Part shown: piece by piece, positions 34,703 through 45,322 of the stretch
Layout: each line of letters opens with the position of its first letter
Numbering within the stretch: the first letter of the stretch is position 1
DNA from: Dryococelus australis
Lineage: Eukaryota > Arthropoda > Insecta > Phasmatodea > Phasmatidae
DNA length: 64,000 nucleotides
Assembly: GCA_029891345.1 (NCBI GenBank)
Contig: CM056995.1
Coordinates: forward strand, 217,624,547 to 217,688,546
Direction of reading: 5' to 3'
Translations under genes and position numbers: made by a program
Notes under the pieces: generated by a model
Told to the model about the DNA's origin: nothing
The model's database searches: none
Seen by the model: only the letters and a program-made list of their open reading frames with translations

Positions 34703-36019
34703 GTGCAGCATTGTCCAGGAACACAGAATGACCTACCAGATGTCTTATCCCGACAGCCAAGCTCGCAAGAAGATACCAAGCTGGATGAAGACGTGGAATG
34801 TATTCTCCTTCCAGAACCGCCAAAACTTCCACCTGAAGAACAAATCAGATTACTGCAGTTACAGCTAAACCGCAGACAAATAGAACAACACCAGCAACTC
34901 GACCCAGAGATCAAAGATCTACTCCAGCAATATCTGCAATGGTATGAAATGCGTGACAGTGTTGTGTGGTCACACAATCGGCAGCCAGATGCCTCTTGGA
35001 AGATCTGGATACCTCGAGCTCTGCGGGAAGATGTCTCTCGTAATTTCCACAATCACCCAGATGCAGGACACCCATGGACCCGAGAGATGCTTGCCGACAT
35101 CAGCGTTCTGTATACCTGGGATGGCATGAGCCATGACGTCCGACGGCATGTCAGCGAATGCCCCAAATGCCTCCAACACAAGGCATATACAGCCCAACTG
35201 AATACTGTTAAACCCCACAAACTCTACGCACCCTGGAATCAAGTTCCAGCAGATTTGATGGGACCTTACTCCAGGAGCACCAGAGGGAATCACTACCTGC
35301 TAGTGATCACTGATATGTTTTCTCGTTGGGGTAGAAACTTTTCCCCATCCTAGGCAAGAAACCCGGCATTATCCCCAAATTTGAGTAAGAGGTATTCCCA
35401 AGTATTCTCACAGATAATGGCACCCAGTTTACCAGCACGCTATGGCATAAAAGTTACCAAGGATGGGGAGTTGAAAAATGAACAACGCCGCTGTATCACC
35501 TCCAAGCCAAACCAACTGAACGACGAAACCAGGGACTTAAGAAGTGCTTATGATTAAGCTTGGAAGAAGACCAGCGCCATTGGGCCCACGATATGCCAAA
35601 AATATTTTTTGCCCTACACAGGAGAACAAATGAAGTCACAGCTTCAGCCCAAGCCAACTTCTGCTAGGCCACACTCTTTAACGACTGGGAGAGTGGCAAT
35701 GGGAGCACGCCCCTACCACAATGCCACAACCCGAAGTGATTCGCCAAGCTGCCGAGCTACGCTTTGAAAGAGCCCAGGAAGAGTAGGGAAGTTCAAAATA
35801 CCTGCCTCCCACACACTGGAGTGCGCACCTTCACCATGGGAGAAACAGTACTATCTTGCAGCCACCCGCAACCAGCACAGCACCGGATTATCTGGCAAGT
35901 GGGAAGGACCCTACAATGTTGTCGGACACCAGGAGAATGTTTATTGGGCAGAGGACCATCATGAGAAAATAAGGGAATTTACCCGAGGCCAGTTGCACCC
36001 ATCAGCAAGGAACCTTTGA
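34703..36019 (+). pseudogene. gypsy-like integrase remnant
   Basis: The 216-codon frame at 34703-35353 contains the HHCC zinc-binding region (HNHPDAGHPWTREML, then CPKCLQHK) and the first catalytic aspartate in VPADLMGPYS, with YLLVITDMFSRW. After frame breaks come SILTDNGTQFTS (about 35400-35435, second aspartate) and WGVE..TPLYH with KPTERRNQG (catalytic glutamate, about 35460-35530). The C-terminal GPYNVV motif is at about 35910-35930, and the frame closes at TGA 36017-36019 after QLHPSARNL. All three DDE residues survive despite multiple stops. Confidence 0.78.
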
Positions 36020-36963
36020 CAACGGACATCATCACAGCTGATTTTGCTGATCAGCTGCTGTCCTCTGCGAGGACAGCACTCCAAGCAACCAGTGTTCACG
36101 AGGTCCAGCCGCCTAAATCGTACCAACTCACCACAGAGGCCACGGTCACCCCTGATCGTGGCCAGCCTTGCCGCATAGTCGACGCCCAGCACAAAGGGCA
36201 ACTATCAAGAACAAATACGGGGTGACCCGAGGATAACTCCTCGGGGAATTTACTTGATATTTCTGTTGCATTTAGTCCTTGTGTAATGTCACTTAACTCT
36301 ACTTGAGCCTATGTCCAACATATCTGAGAACAAAAATCCGGAAAGCCACCATGGGCGTGAGGGAGAACCAGCCAGAGGCTGCGCCGCCACCCAGTTCTAG
36401 ACCTGCACCGAGGACATCATTAATGCAGTTTCCAGTCCCGAGATACTGCACCAACCACCAGAACGAGTGCCCAGAGCATCAGTTGTAGTCCAGACAATTG
36501 TGGGGACCGCCCACTCCAGCCAAGAGAAAGCTGCCGATCACAACATCGATTAGAACCTGTTGTCAGCTGGTGGGGCTAGACTGCAGCTGCCCTCCATCCA
36601 GCTGTCGGGAAGCCAGCAACCTCTCCAGACCACACATTCCACGTGCTGCCACCTATGGTTAGCAGCGCTCCTTGTCAGTCAGCAACTGACACTGCCAACA
36701 TACGAGATTGCAACACAGCATCCAGCTAGCCACAGCATGGAGTCCAACCTCCCCGTGCCTGCCTTGTCTTAGTCACGACAAGGAATTACAGAGAGACTCC
36801 CTGGCGGCCACCCACCAAGTTCAAGTGGATGCGACCCACAAACGTACCTCCAAGGAAACGGGGGTGCCGCAGCACACATCAGTGTGTAGACCAACAACCC
36901 CACACCAGCAAAGTGCAAGTGTTAGCTAGTTAGCTATCCCCAGTGCTACGTATTATTTATGAT

Positions 36964-36969
36964 GAATAA
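36964..36969 (+). terminator. Candidate poly(A) signal of the gypsy-like element
   Basis: AATAAA follows the element's GC-rich 3' part just before the sequence turns AT-rich again. It may lie in a decayed 3' LTR. Confidence 0.35.
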
Positions 36970-36990
36970 AGCTCTCAAAATGTTGAATCA

Positions 36991-38316
36991 ATTAACAAGT
37001 TGGTGTGTTACTTATTTATTTAACATTAATTTTCAACACACATTAGTTTGTTAAAGTTTGGAAACCTGTACATATCTTCAACTTAGTTCTTTTCTCTTTA
37101 ATACCTGTGTTCAATGTAATACCTGTGTCAATGTGTAGGGAGGCTTAAATAAAGCAACCGAAGCCTGATACTGTGAGAGCAGGTTGCGAGAAGAAAGCCA
37201 TTTAAAAATAAATCTTTGCTTCTAGTGCCATATTTACCGATTACATTCGAGAAATCAATTTGTTAAATGGTGTGTTAGCTTCATTTCAGCCAGCAGCTAT
37301 GGACTTTATAAGAGAAAGACTGCAAGATCAGAAAACAAAGAAAGAATTTTGAGATGTATTATTTTTTAAGGGTTATGTTTTCTTCTTATAATTCTATTCT
37401 GCTTTCGTAGTGGTGAATGCATTCATGTGTATACCCATGCCACCTCACTCTACAGAAAACCCTTTAGCTAGGAGACAAGTCAGGAAGCTCTCTGCTCACT
37501 GGGAAAACCCTTAGTTTGTGAATAGTAAAGATGTAAACTTAGCCTGCTGTGCGACACCAGGAAACCTTGCACATACATTTGTGTAGACGACCTCAGCAGT
37601 GCTGCAGGATAAGAAATGAGTGAAATATAAAAATGGTGACGTAAATATAGGATAGTCTGTAAAATGATGTTTCCTTACCAGTCAAATTTTTTTTGTGCGC
37701 AGATCACGTGTTTGCAGGAGTCACCAAGTAAAAAATGTTTATGAATGCACACTCTAATAAAAAGAGGCCAGCAAGAGAAACCACCAGGTTATCCCAGGAT
37801 AAAAACAAAATGCAAACAAGAAAACGTGCACTGTAACTTGAGGATTGAACAATCGGAAAACGACGAAGTGCCTCCTGATACCAGCTGGATGCTCGGCTAT
37901 CCACCCCTTTCATATTCCTTGGAGTGAGAGAGAGCGAGATAGGATTAGCTATAGGTGTCCGAGCAAGACAGTGCATGTTCCCTTTTTATTCTTGTTTTGT
38001 AGCGGGCAGAGTGTGTGTTTAGACGCCATCTGTGTGTGAACGACCTTCACTCCATTCCAGCTGTTAGGTAGAAGGTAAAGTACATTATGAGGGGGGTGGC
38101 ACGCTATGTCGCTGCACCTAGAGTGGCATGCTTTACAGAAGTGCGGAAGGAGGGTAAATTGCTGTTGAGGGAACAGCTCTGCATTCATGTAAAGGAATTT
38201 TCTTAAAGTTCCATCCATTCCCATAAGTGTGGCTGAGAGGAAGGATGATTGTGACCAGAGGAAACACGTTTTCTTCTCACGCCACTAGCCAGCGTAAGTC
38301 GAGCAGAACACTATTC
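36991..38316. other. Gene-free interval
   Basis: No supported gene. Small frames at 37704-38224 on both strands show no recognised domain. Confidence 0.5.
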
Positions 38317-38958
38317 CAGGCCTGCAGTTTTAACAGATTTTATATCCGCTTTTACGGATTTTTCACACACTAGAAAAATCTTTTTTTTAAATTAATTTAT
38401 TTATTTATTTAAGCACGTTGCTCAAAGTGGTGACACTAGCGCCTACAGTGAATAGTTTTTCTGATGCATTTGTTTGAAAGATTCTTATAATGGAGGTGGA
38501 TAATTAAGCACAATATTCTGGACATATGCCATTGCTTCAATAGTGTATGTCCAAAATATGTTGCTTAATTATCCACTGGCTGTATGGTCACATGCCAAGG
38601 CCATTACTGAAAAGAACCTTAGCCGTGAATTGCCGTTTTTACGCATGCAATCCGAATTTGGTGACTGTTTTGCGTTTGGCATTAATATCACAGTGGTGAG
38701 TAAATTATTGCTGATAAAGTAGTTGTATAAACAAAGGTATAAGTGTGAGTGGAGAAAATAATTACCATGGTTTGTTCATTGCAAACCAAAATAACTACAT
38801 TAAATATATAAACACCTTCCATATCCACTATTTCTCTGTAATTTGCAATTTTCTTAATTCCAAGGATCTTACAGGATTTGACCCAATGATTCGAGGATTT
38901 TACAGGATTTTTATATACAGGAACCAGGATTTCAGCTTCAGGGCTGGTGGCAGCCCTG
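38317..38958. mobile_element. Non-autonomous hAT element, copy 1 of the CAGGSYTGC family
   Basis: The left end starts CAGGCCTGCAGTTTTAACAG at 38317 and the reverse complement of the right end starts CAGGGCTGCCACCAGCCCTG. Flanking octamers CACTATTC (38309-38316) and CATTATTC (38959-38966) match at seven of eight bases, as expected for a hAT target duplication. The 642-bp body has no transposase. It contains a hairpin at 38496-38576. Near the right end the phrases TTACAGGATTT and TTCAGGGCTGG parallel the right end of the copy at 53482-54868. Confidence 0.72.
38496..38576. repeat. Long hairpin inside the hAT MITE
   Basis: GTGGATAATTAAGCA at 38496-38510 and its reverse complement at 38562-38576 open a stem that continues almost unbroken through AATATT and TGGACATA to a short loop (about 18 bases). 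Each arm is about 31 bases. Confidence 0.8.
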
Positions 38959-40626
38959 CATTATTCTTTTGCACTGTTATCTTGATATCCAGATGCATGG
39001 AATATGTTCTGTCTCCGCTCGAGAATGTCTGCTTGATTGCCTGCAATGGTGGCTAATAGACGGAGGTACTCTCTTCCTCTCCAAAGGGTTGGAATATTGC
39101 CTATCCTTCTTGCAGAAAGCTAGTCAAGAGGAACGCCAGAGAAAAAGGAAAGCATGACAGTGCCTGCAAGTACCGGACACTTCTCTTGCGCAGGACAAAT
39201 CACTTGCATCCCTCTGAAGCTTAATGACTGAACGAAAAGTCCTAGCCAGATCATCTTCCCTCAGAGATGAGCTCTAATCTCATCTTGTTCAGATGGAGGC
39301 CATAGAGAAAGAATCGTATTGTCCACGAGAGAATATGCCTTTCCACGACCTCAAGGATTGACGCATCATGTCTTTTTCAACAATGGAGATTAGATGACTT
39401 CTGCTTCATCTTTAGTTCAGCTTAGCCAGGAGACTAAAGTTTGCATTTACATTTGTCCCAACATGAAGTGAGATTGTACTGTCTGCCTTGCAGATTCATT
39501 TATTCACCTGCCCACCGTAACAATGCTTAGATGCAACGAGTTCTTCTACTCCCCATCAGATAGCTGTAGTAGTAGAAATATTGTTTGTCTTTTTTGCTTT
39601 TTTTTTTCCTTCCCTTCCAGCCGGCTGGTGATGTCACATAGGCAAGTCATGCATCCAGTGGCACCCAAGCTTAGAATTGTTCTACGCAAAACTGATTTCG
39701 TGACCTGCCACAAAGCCACCCTGTCAGTTCTATGTAACGGGAAGACACCCATGCCCCGTTAGAATTGAAGACCCTAACATTATAGAAATGCCTCGCTTAA
39801 CTTCTAGCCAAAAGGGTAAACATCATCTAATAAGCCAGACAAATGAGTATATATTCCCGGTACGTCATGCGTCACTACTGAAGAATGTGCAATAGAATCC
39901 CATTGTAGTGAGCAAGGCAACTGCGAGAACACAGTTATAGCGTGGTCTTTTTGAAGAACAGTCAAAAAATTGCAAAAATATTCCATGAAAAATTGTCATT
40001 TTACGAGTTGAAATATGTACACGAGATTGTGTGAAGTAGGCTTGCGGCGGGACTCATGACCTTGTGAAGGGCGCTTTTGTTATTTGTCTACCGTAACACC
40101 ACTCCCTCGCCCAGCCTCCTCGTTTCCCTAAGTACCATGTGCCGCTCTCATGGCTCGCATTCTTCCGCCTTGTCACCTAACCTCCACGTCTATCAAACCA
40201 AGTGCATTGTTCTATAAATAGAATCCCGTCCTTTCTACTCTGACCCTGCTTTCATGAACCAGTTCTGCTTTTCAGTAGTCGTTCACGGTCATTGTGATGT
40301 CAACTGTGTCTGGTTTCAAACAACTTTGCGTATGTGGGTTGATCGTTATTGTTATATGAAAACAAATTTCATTTAAACATAACAGTCCAAGCGATAGCTG
40401 GAATCAAATACAGTTACATATTAACTGATTTTCGCTGGATTTTTTCCCACACTGTGGCATACCAATTAAAGATAGGGACACAACTACTACTACATCTTAT
40501 CGCTGTGCTATAATGAATGTAATTGTAATCCATTTCGATAAAGTTTTCTTTAATTTTTGCTGGTTTTGAGTAAGTCTCGCACTATGCAGGTTTTGTTAGT
40601 TGAAAACACATAATTTTCCAGCGATT
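38959..40626. other. Gene-free interval
   Basis: No gene can be supported. Frames at 39523-39762 (both strands) arise from a T-rich tract near 39590-39610 and lack motifs. Base composition is more balanced than in the surroundings, so an unrecognised element is possible. Confidence 0.45.
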
Positions 40627-41193
40627 ATCGTATTTACTGGCATAATTATCGCAGGAACACGGCAATAGAGAAGCAGGCCAAAATTTCATTGCTCCGAGTT
40701 TAATGTGCATGTCGTGTTTTCCCCAATACCGGGCCGCTGTTACAAAGTGAACCGGAACTGTAAAGACAGCAGTGGCGGGAGGCAGCTGGCTGCCTCCTGC
40801 CAGAGTGATCTTGTAGCGACTGACCGTTCAACAGCTGCCCTGCCCAAAAATCTAGGGCCGAGTGACAGTAGCAAGCCACCACGTGCGGCCACGCTACAGA
40901 GGATCTCGGCGCTCACCCAGCTACCTGCACACTGCAATGTTTTCACTGCTAGCCCCAGCACATGAGTGATTAAATTTTGAATATTTATCTTCATATCTAT
41001 TATCAATAAATAAAGTGCTGTGTTTTTAAAAAACATATCCCCTGTGGTTGACAAGGGATTACTTACAGAAGACCCCAGTTTAATGTTTACATGCACTTGT
41101 CTTGGCGATTTCATGCATAATTCACGCACCCTGATTTTTCGTACTAAAATCCTGTAAAATAGGTGCAAGAATATCCAGTAAATACGGGTATTT
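40627..41193. mobile_element. Palindromic-ended MITE with CGTATTTACTGG termini
   Basis: The left end ATCGTATTTACTGGCATAA (about 40628-40646) and the reverse complement of the right end, ACCCGTATTTACTGGATAT (about 41171-41190), form inverted termini. The GC-rich core at 40700-40960 is related, in inverse orientation, to 20930-21160. The frames at 40705-40965 (plus) and 40740-41333 (minus, 197 codons) are translations of this repeat and carry no protein signature. I could not identify a target duplication. Confidence 0.5.
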
Positions 41194-41514
41194 GGTTTGA
41201 GGCAGTCGTGTGGAGCTGTGATGGGTGAGTTATCGCTTGCAGGGCAGTGCTTAGGCGGCCCAGTAAGTGGTAACGGGAAATGCCACGTAAGCAGGGCATC
41301 TGATTGCGGGACAATGCTGCGTAGGCCGAGCAACTGATTGCAGGCTGAGCAGCTATACTTACGTGGCGCAGTCAGATTTTTTGCTCATTTTCCTGCAATC
41401 AGTTTTCATATAACAGGATATTTTTACATTCTGGTGGTTTAAACACAATTTAAAAGCAATTTTAGGGCAATTTTTAAGTAGTGGGCCCTACTGGGGATAA
41501 AAATCTGTCTAAAT

Positions 41515-41589
41515 CGGAAACGAGGACACACTTATAGCGAGGATCAAACCAGGGACTGCGACATCTCGCTATAACGGGACTCTACTGTA
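41515..41589. repeat. Solitary pogo/Tigger-type terminus
   Basis: The stretch ends CTCGCTATAACGGGACTCTA followed by CTGTA, the typical right terminus of a pogo/Tigger element read towards TA. No partner terminus was found upstream, so this is probably an end of a truncated copy. Confidence 0.4.
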
Positions 41590-43743
41590 CTGGTCAATAC
41601 CATTACATCTCTTAGCGAGACTTGGGGTGTGCTGAACCTTCTATACAATGGCCAACGAGACTACTTAAGCCAAGATAGGCCTCTGAGCAGTCAGTTTGAG
41701 AGTTTGGAGGATTGCACAAACTTAAGCAACTGATGTGTGAAGACAGAGCAGAGATACATCTGCAGAAGAGTGGCAGCAAGAAAGACCAGCGAAACAGAAG
41801 TTCGCGATCTGCGCATTGGTGCAATGGGGAGTGAGACTGATGGGTAGGACTAGGAACAGGATGCGTGAGTGTAAGACTTTTGGAATAATGGCAGTAGTCA
41901 GACTGAACATTTGTAAATAATATGTGAGAATTAAATGATTATAACCATTAAAGACTTATTGAGAAGGAATTCAATTAGAATTAAGATAGACATTAAATAA
42001 TGCACTCTCTGAGAATAACAAAAGTAACATTAGAGATAGATAGTTTAACATTGTACATAATAGCTGTGTGAATAAATTAAAAATCAAATTTAGTTATTTT
42101 ATTTTTATTAAAACCTCCATCACTCACAAACTCTGATGTCTCTCAGGCTTCAAGTAACAATACAAAAAAAAAATAAAAACTGCATCACAATAACATTGAT
42201 GTCTAATAGTTACCTCAACAACTTCTTGATGGTCACATAAATCCAGGGGATTTTGTTATATTTCCAGGATGCAGACGTAATAATGTTTGTCCACCTTAGA
42301 AAATTTCAAACTAAAATAATTACTATTTCCTCCTTTCAGCTCTCTTCTTATGCACGTATGGGTTGCTTTAAATAAATTATACTATCTCTCTTTGTAACAC
42401 CCTATTCACAAAATTTCACACACATTTACATTGGGACGCACATATCTAAACTGCTTAAACATTCCACCAAGGAGTGCTGTTGTGGCAAGATCGACATTAA
42501 AAACTTGTGTGCCAATTTGAGTTATTCTGATACCATGTTCTCAGATACAGATACCCCAATACAATGCCCCTTTGCACAGGAGTTTAGAAAAGTATTACCC
42601 GTACTGTAAATAAGACATTCAAAAACATTTCTCCTAAACTCGCTTAAATACAGAAAATAATATCTTGAAATACTGTATATAATTTATTGTAATACGATAC
42701 AAAATGCCAGCTGACCTAAAACTTTCAAACCCTCTGGAAATAAAAATAATGACACCAAATGCAAAGAAAACTTGTAAATTTGAGGCAGAAATGAATAAAT
42801 AAGACACAACTGATTTCTTCGCTGTCTTCAATAATTAATCATTCAAAACCACATCTCTCTGATTTTCCCTGTCTTGAGTTAAACTGCACTTGGCTTGGTG
42901 CTTACCTACCCATTATTAGACGGCAAAAGGTATCAAATAGACCTTTAAATTTTATCAGTTTATTCAAAGGTGCATGTCTATTGAAATAAATTAATATAAA
43001 TTCTCAGATTTCTCAGAATGAACTTAACACATATAATACAAGTCGCTCAATGTTCAAACAATTTTTGGTGATAAGTGGTAGAGTATATGCTTTTGGGCAT
43101 ACAATTTTATTCATGATGATGATGCTCTTTGAGTTAAATAAGTATTATGCTTTAAAGTCATGTTAATTATATGCCAGACACAATGAAACACCAACCTTAT
43201 GGGGAGAAAAACTACCTTTAATCACTAAAGAAAACATTTTTCCAAATAATAATTCCCCGTTAAAATGTTTTGCATATCATTTTCAAATGAAATCATTTGC
43301 TTTGAAATACAAGTGATGATAGGTGCAACTATTTTGAACAATGCATAATCTTGATAAAATTTATACTTAGCCAGGCACACATGTGTTCTGTGGCCGGCGT
43401 GCTAAACACCAGCTTGCCCTCTCGGCGGTAAGGCATTTAAGGGGAGGAAGGAAGGTGCACGGCTGAGAGAAAGGATGCTAGGTCGCCATGCTCGTTGCTA
43501 TAGGTTACCACTTCCCCTCTCAAAGGCATGTAGAGGGAAGTAGCAAGCCAGTCTCGCACAGTCACCTCTCAGTGTCACACAGACATGTTGGAAAGACAAG
43601 ACACTAGACAAAGCGCCGCAGAGCAGTTATAAATGGCGTGCGTGATGTATTTAACATCCAGTTACTAGACATTTGCATAAATAACCAGCTTAAAAACTAT
43701 AGTTGCGGGAAATCTTAGGTGATGGGACCCGAAATATACTTTG
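41590..43743. other. Gene-free interval with a diverged Tigger-related segment
   Basis: Bases 42617-42785 align with 16915-17075 of the MITE at 16.7 kb (shared ATAATTTATTGTAAT, CAGCTGACC, AAAACTTTCAAA). GGGACCCGAAATATACTT at about 43725-43742 also matches 17145-17162. The intervening DNA has no match, so the copy seems to be broken by an insertion. No coding sequence was recognised. Confidence 0.5.
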
Positions 43744-44190
43744 ATCAGAAAGTGTACGGGTGTAAATCCCCAATGAAAGTGAAGCTGAGGAACATGTTAG
43801 GTGATAATAACGCAAAAACTATTTGAGATGGAACATTCAACTTATGGATTCTGTTCACTTGCATGGTGAACAAATGAAGACTGTCATCCAACCCAGTCAT
43901 TGGAAAACTGCCAACCTTAGTATGCATGTAATTATGTAATCGTAGGAAATACGAAATATATCTAGGAAGAGTAATAATCGGCATGTCATAATTAACAAAA
44001 AAGGTTCTCTTGTTTGAACGCACTCAGGCTAACCATTTCTGCAATAAGAGGACGTAAAGTTTGAGCGCCATGTCTATGCCTACAGACAGGCAACCCGTTG
44101 AGCACTCACTTAGTGGCAATGTACACAAACAACAGCACTGTACAGCCTTGGTGATATACAACAAACCCAACAATTGATGTCTCTAACCTG

Positions 44191-44383
44191 ATTGGCTGGA
44201 CTCTCTGGCCAGTTGCAGTCTCGCTTTCTCCTAATTGGCTGAGGTGGTCGGCCAATCCTGGTGAGTCTACACCCTCTCAAGGATTGGCCAACCACCTCAG
44301 CCAATCAGGAGGAAGACAGCCAGTGATTGGCCAAAAAGCCCAGCCAATCAGGAAACAGCCCTCCAGAAATCAGAATATATAAG
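44191..44383 (+). promoter_or_regulatory. Compact promoter: seven CCAAT boxes and TATA box
   Basis: Seven CCAAT/ATTGG pentamers occur within 158 bases: 44191, 44234, 44252, 44283, 44301, 44326 and 44344. Most are in the context AGCCAATCAGG or GATTGGC, the preferred site of NF-Y. They are followed at 44376-44383 by TATATAAG. A start of transcription near 44405-44410 would be expected, just before the CTGATGA motif. Part of the cluster is a 34-base inverted repeat (44228-44261 with 44278-44311). There is no host coding sequence downstream. Confidence 0.6.
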
Positions 44384-44426
44384 AGCCTCTTCCTTCGACT
44401 GTCCTCAATAAGTCTGGTATTGTTCC

Positions 44427-44458
44427 CTGATGATGGCAGCTGCAATGACTGTCGAAAC
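44427..44458 (+). ncRNA. Hammerhead-ribozyme-like motif (degenerate or inactive)
   Basis: CTGATGA (44427-44433) and GAAAC (44454-44458) are the two conserved hammerhead core strings, separated by GGCAG (44435-44439) and CTGTC (44449-44453), which can pair as a five-base helix II. TTCC before the core can pair with GGAG at 44462-44465 as a short stem I, leaving a minimal stem III. One extra base (T at 44434) lies between CTGATGA and helix II, which the canonical fold does not allow. Penelope-like elements are known to carry minimal type I hammerheads in their terminal repeats. Activity is doubtful. Confidence 0.3.
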
Positions 44459-45322
44459 ATTGGAGAAGAAATCTACGACATGACTCAAACCCAGAAGCCT
44501 AGAAATTGATACGAACACGTGTTAAAGACGTAGATGGCCATAACACTAACAACTCATCTACAACCATCACACACATTCTTGTGGTATAACGTTTGTATTT
44601 CTATTGCAGACACATAAGCAACCTTTACAGTTTCTATTAAAGTTAGTGTATTTTAAGTTATGCTAAATATTACAGACACATGACGCTACTCCGTGATGTT
44701 TGAACGAATAGGCCTAAGTGGCATCGTTCAGACTCGACACTGTTTGTTTCCGAAACCCGAAGCTATAGGGAATACGAAGACTTTCCGTATTTTGTATTTA
44801 CGGGCTCAGAGATTTAACGTAGTTATGGATTGCATTTCCATGTACTGACTGTACATTTCGGTAACATTTTCCGTTATACGGGCAATGTTAACAGTGTAGA
44901 TATACTGTATGTAGGATGTGAACTACGTGTCAGATGTGACCGCTAGTGGTCCCCCGGCCGCATGTGTTGCGATGCGCGTGTGTTGAAAGGGTTGCCTGTC
45001 TGCAGGCATGGACACAGCACTCAAACTTTACGTGCTGTTATCACAGGAACGGTTAGCCTGAACAAGTTCAAAAACAACAGAACCTTTTTTGTTAATTATG
45101 ACATGCAATTACATAATTACATACATAATAAGGGTGGCAAACCCCAGTTTTCCAATGACGGAGTTAGATGACAGTATTCCTTGTTCACCATGCATGTATA
45201 TCCATGCAAGTGAACAGAATCCAGATGTTGAATGTTCCATCTCCAATAGTTTTTGCTTTATTGTCACCTAACTTGTTCCTCATCTTCACTTTCATGGGGG
45301 ATTTACACTCTTACTCTTCCTG

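Larger units (their letters stand above)
32340..36990 (+). mobile_element. Decayed Ty3/gypsy-like LTR retrotransposon
   Basis: Plus-strand remnants occur in the canonical order gag, zinc knuckle, protease, reverse transcriptase, RNase H, integrase. RNase H before integrase is the Ty3/gypsy and retroviral order, not Copia. Frames are interrupted by many stops and shifts. GC content is clearly higher than the flanks. I could not define a pair of LTRs. A poly(A) signal AATAAA at 36964-36969 may mark the 3' end. The 5' edge near 32340 looks truncated, because gag starts almost at once. Confidence 0.8.
43744..45322. mobile_element. Long inverted-repeat element with internal promoter (Penelope-like terminal region suspected)
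   Basis: The arm at 43744-44104 returns as reverse complement at about 44980-45322 with roughly 85-90 percent identity by eye. Shared pieces are GTGTAAATCCCC.ATGAAAG, ATTCTGTTCACTTGCATGG, AATTAACAAAAAAGGTTCT and ACAGACAGGCAACCC. Between the arms lie a CCAAT-box cluster, a TATA box and a hammerhead-like motif (described separately). No reverse transcriptase or GIY-YIG endonuclease of a Penelope-like element is present in the window, so family assignment rests on the layout only. Frames on the two arms share RTFFVNYDM because the arms are copies. Confidence 0.45.

Noticed and set aside
34639..35293. Cys/Ser-rich minus-strand frames
   Set aside because: Antisense shadows of the gypsy-like integrase, which is clearly coded on the plus strand.
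40740..41333. 197-codon minus-strand frame
   Set aside because: It covers a dispersed repeat with inverted ends whose relative at 20.9 kb does not keep the frame.
43745..44023. Minus-strand frame sharing RTFFVNYDM with a plus-strand frame at 44962-45171
   Set aside because: The similarity comes from the inverted repeat itself; frames are not conserved over their full length.
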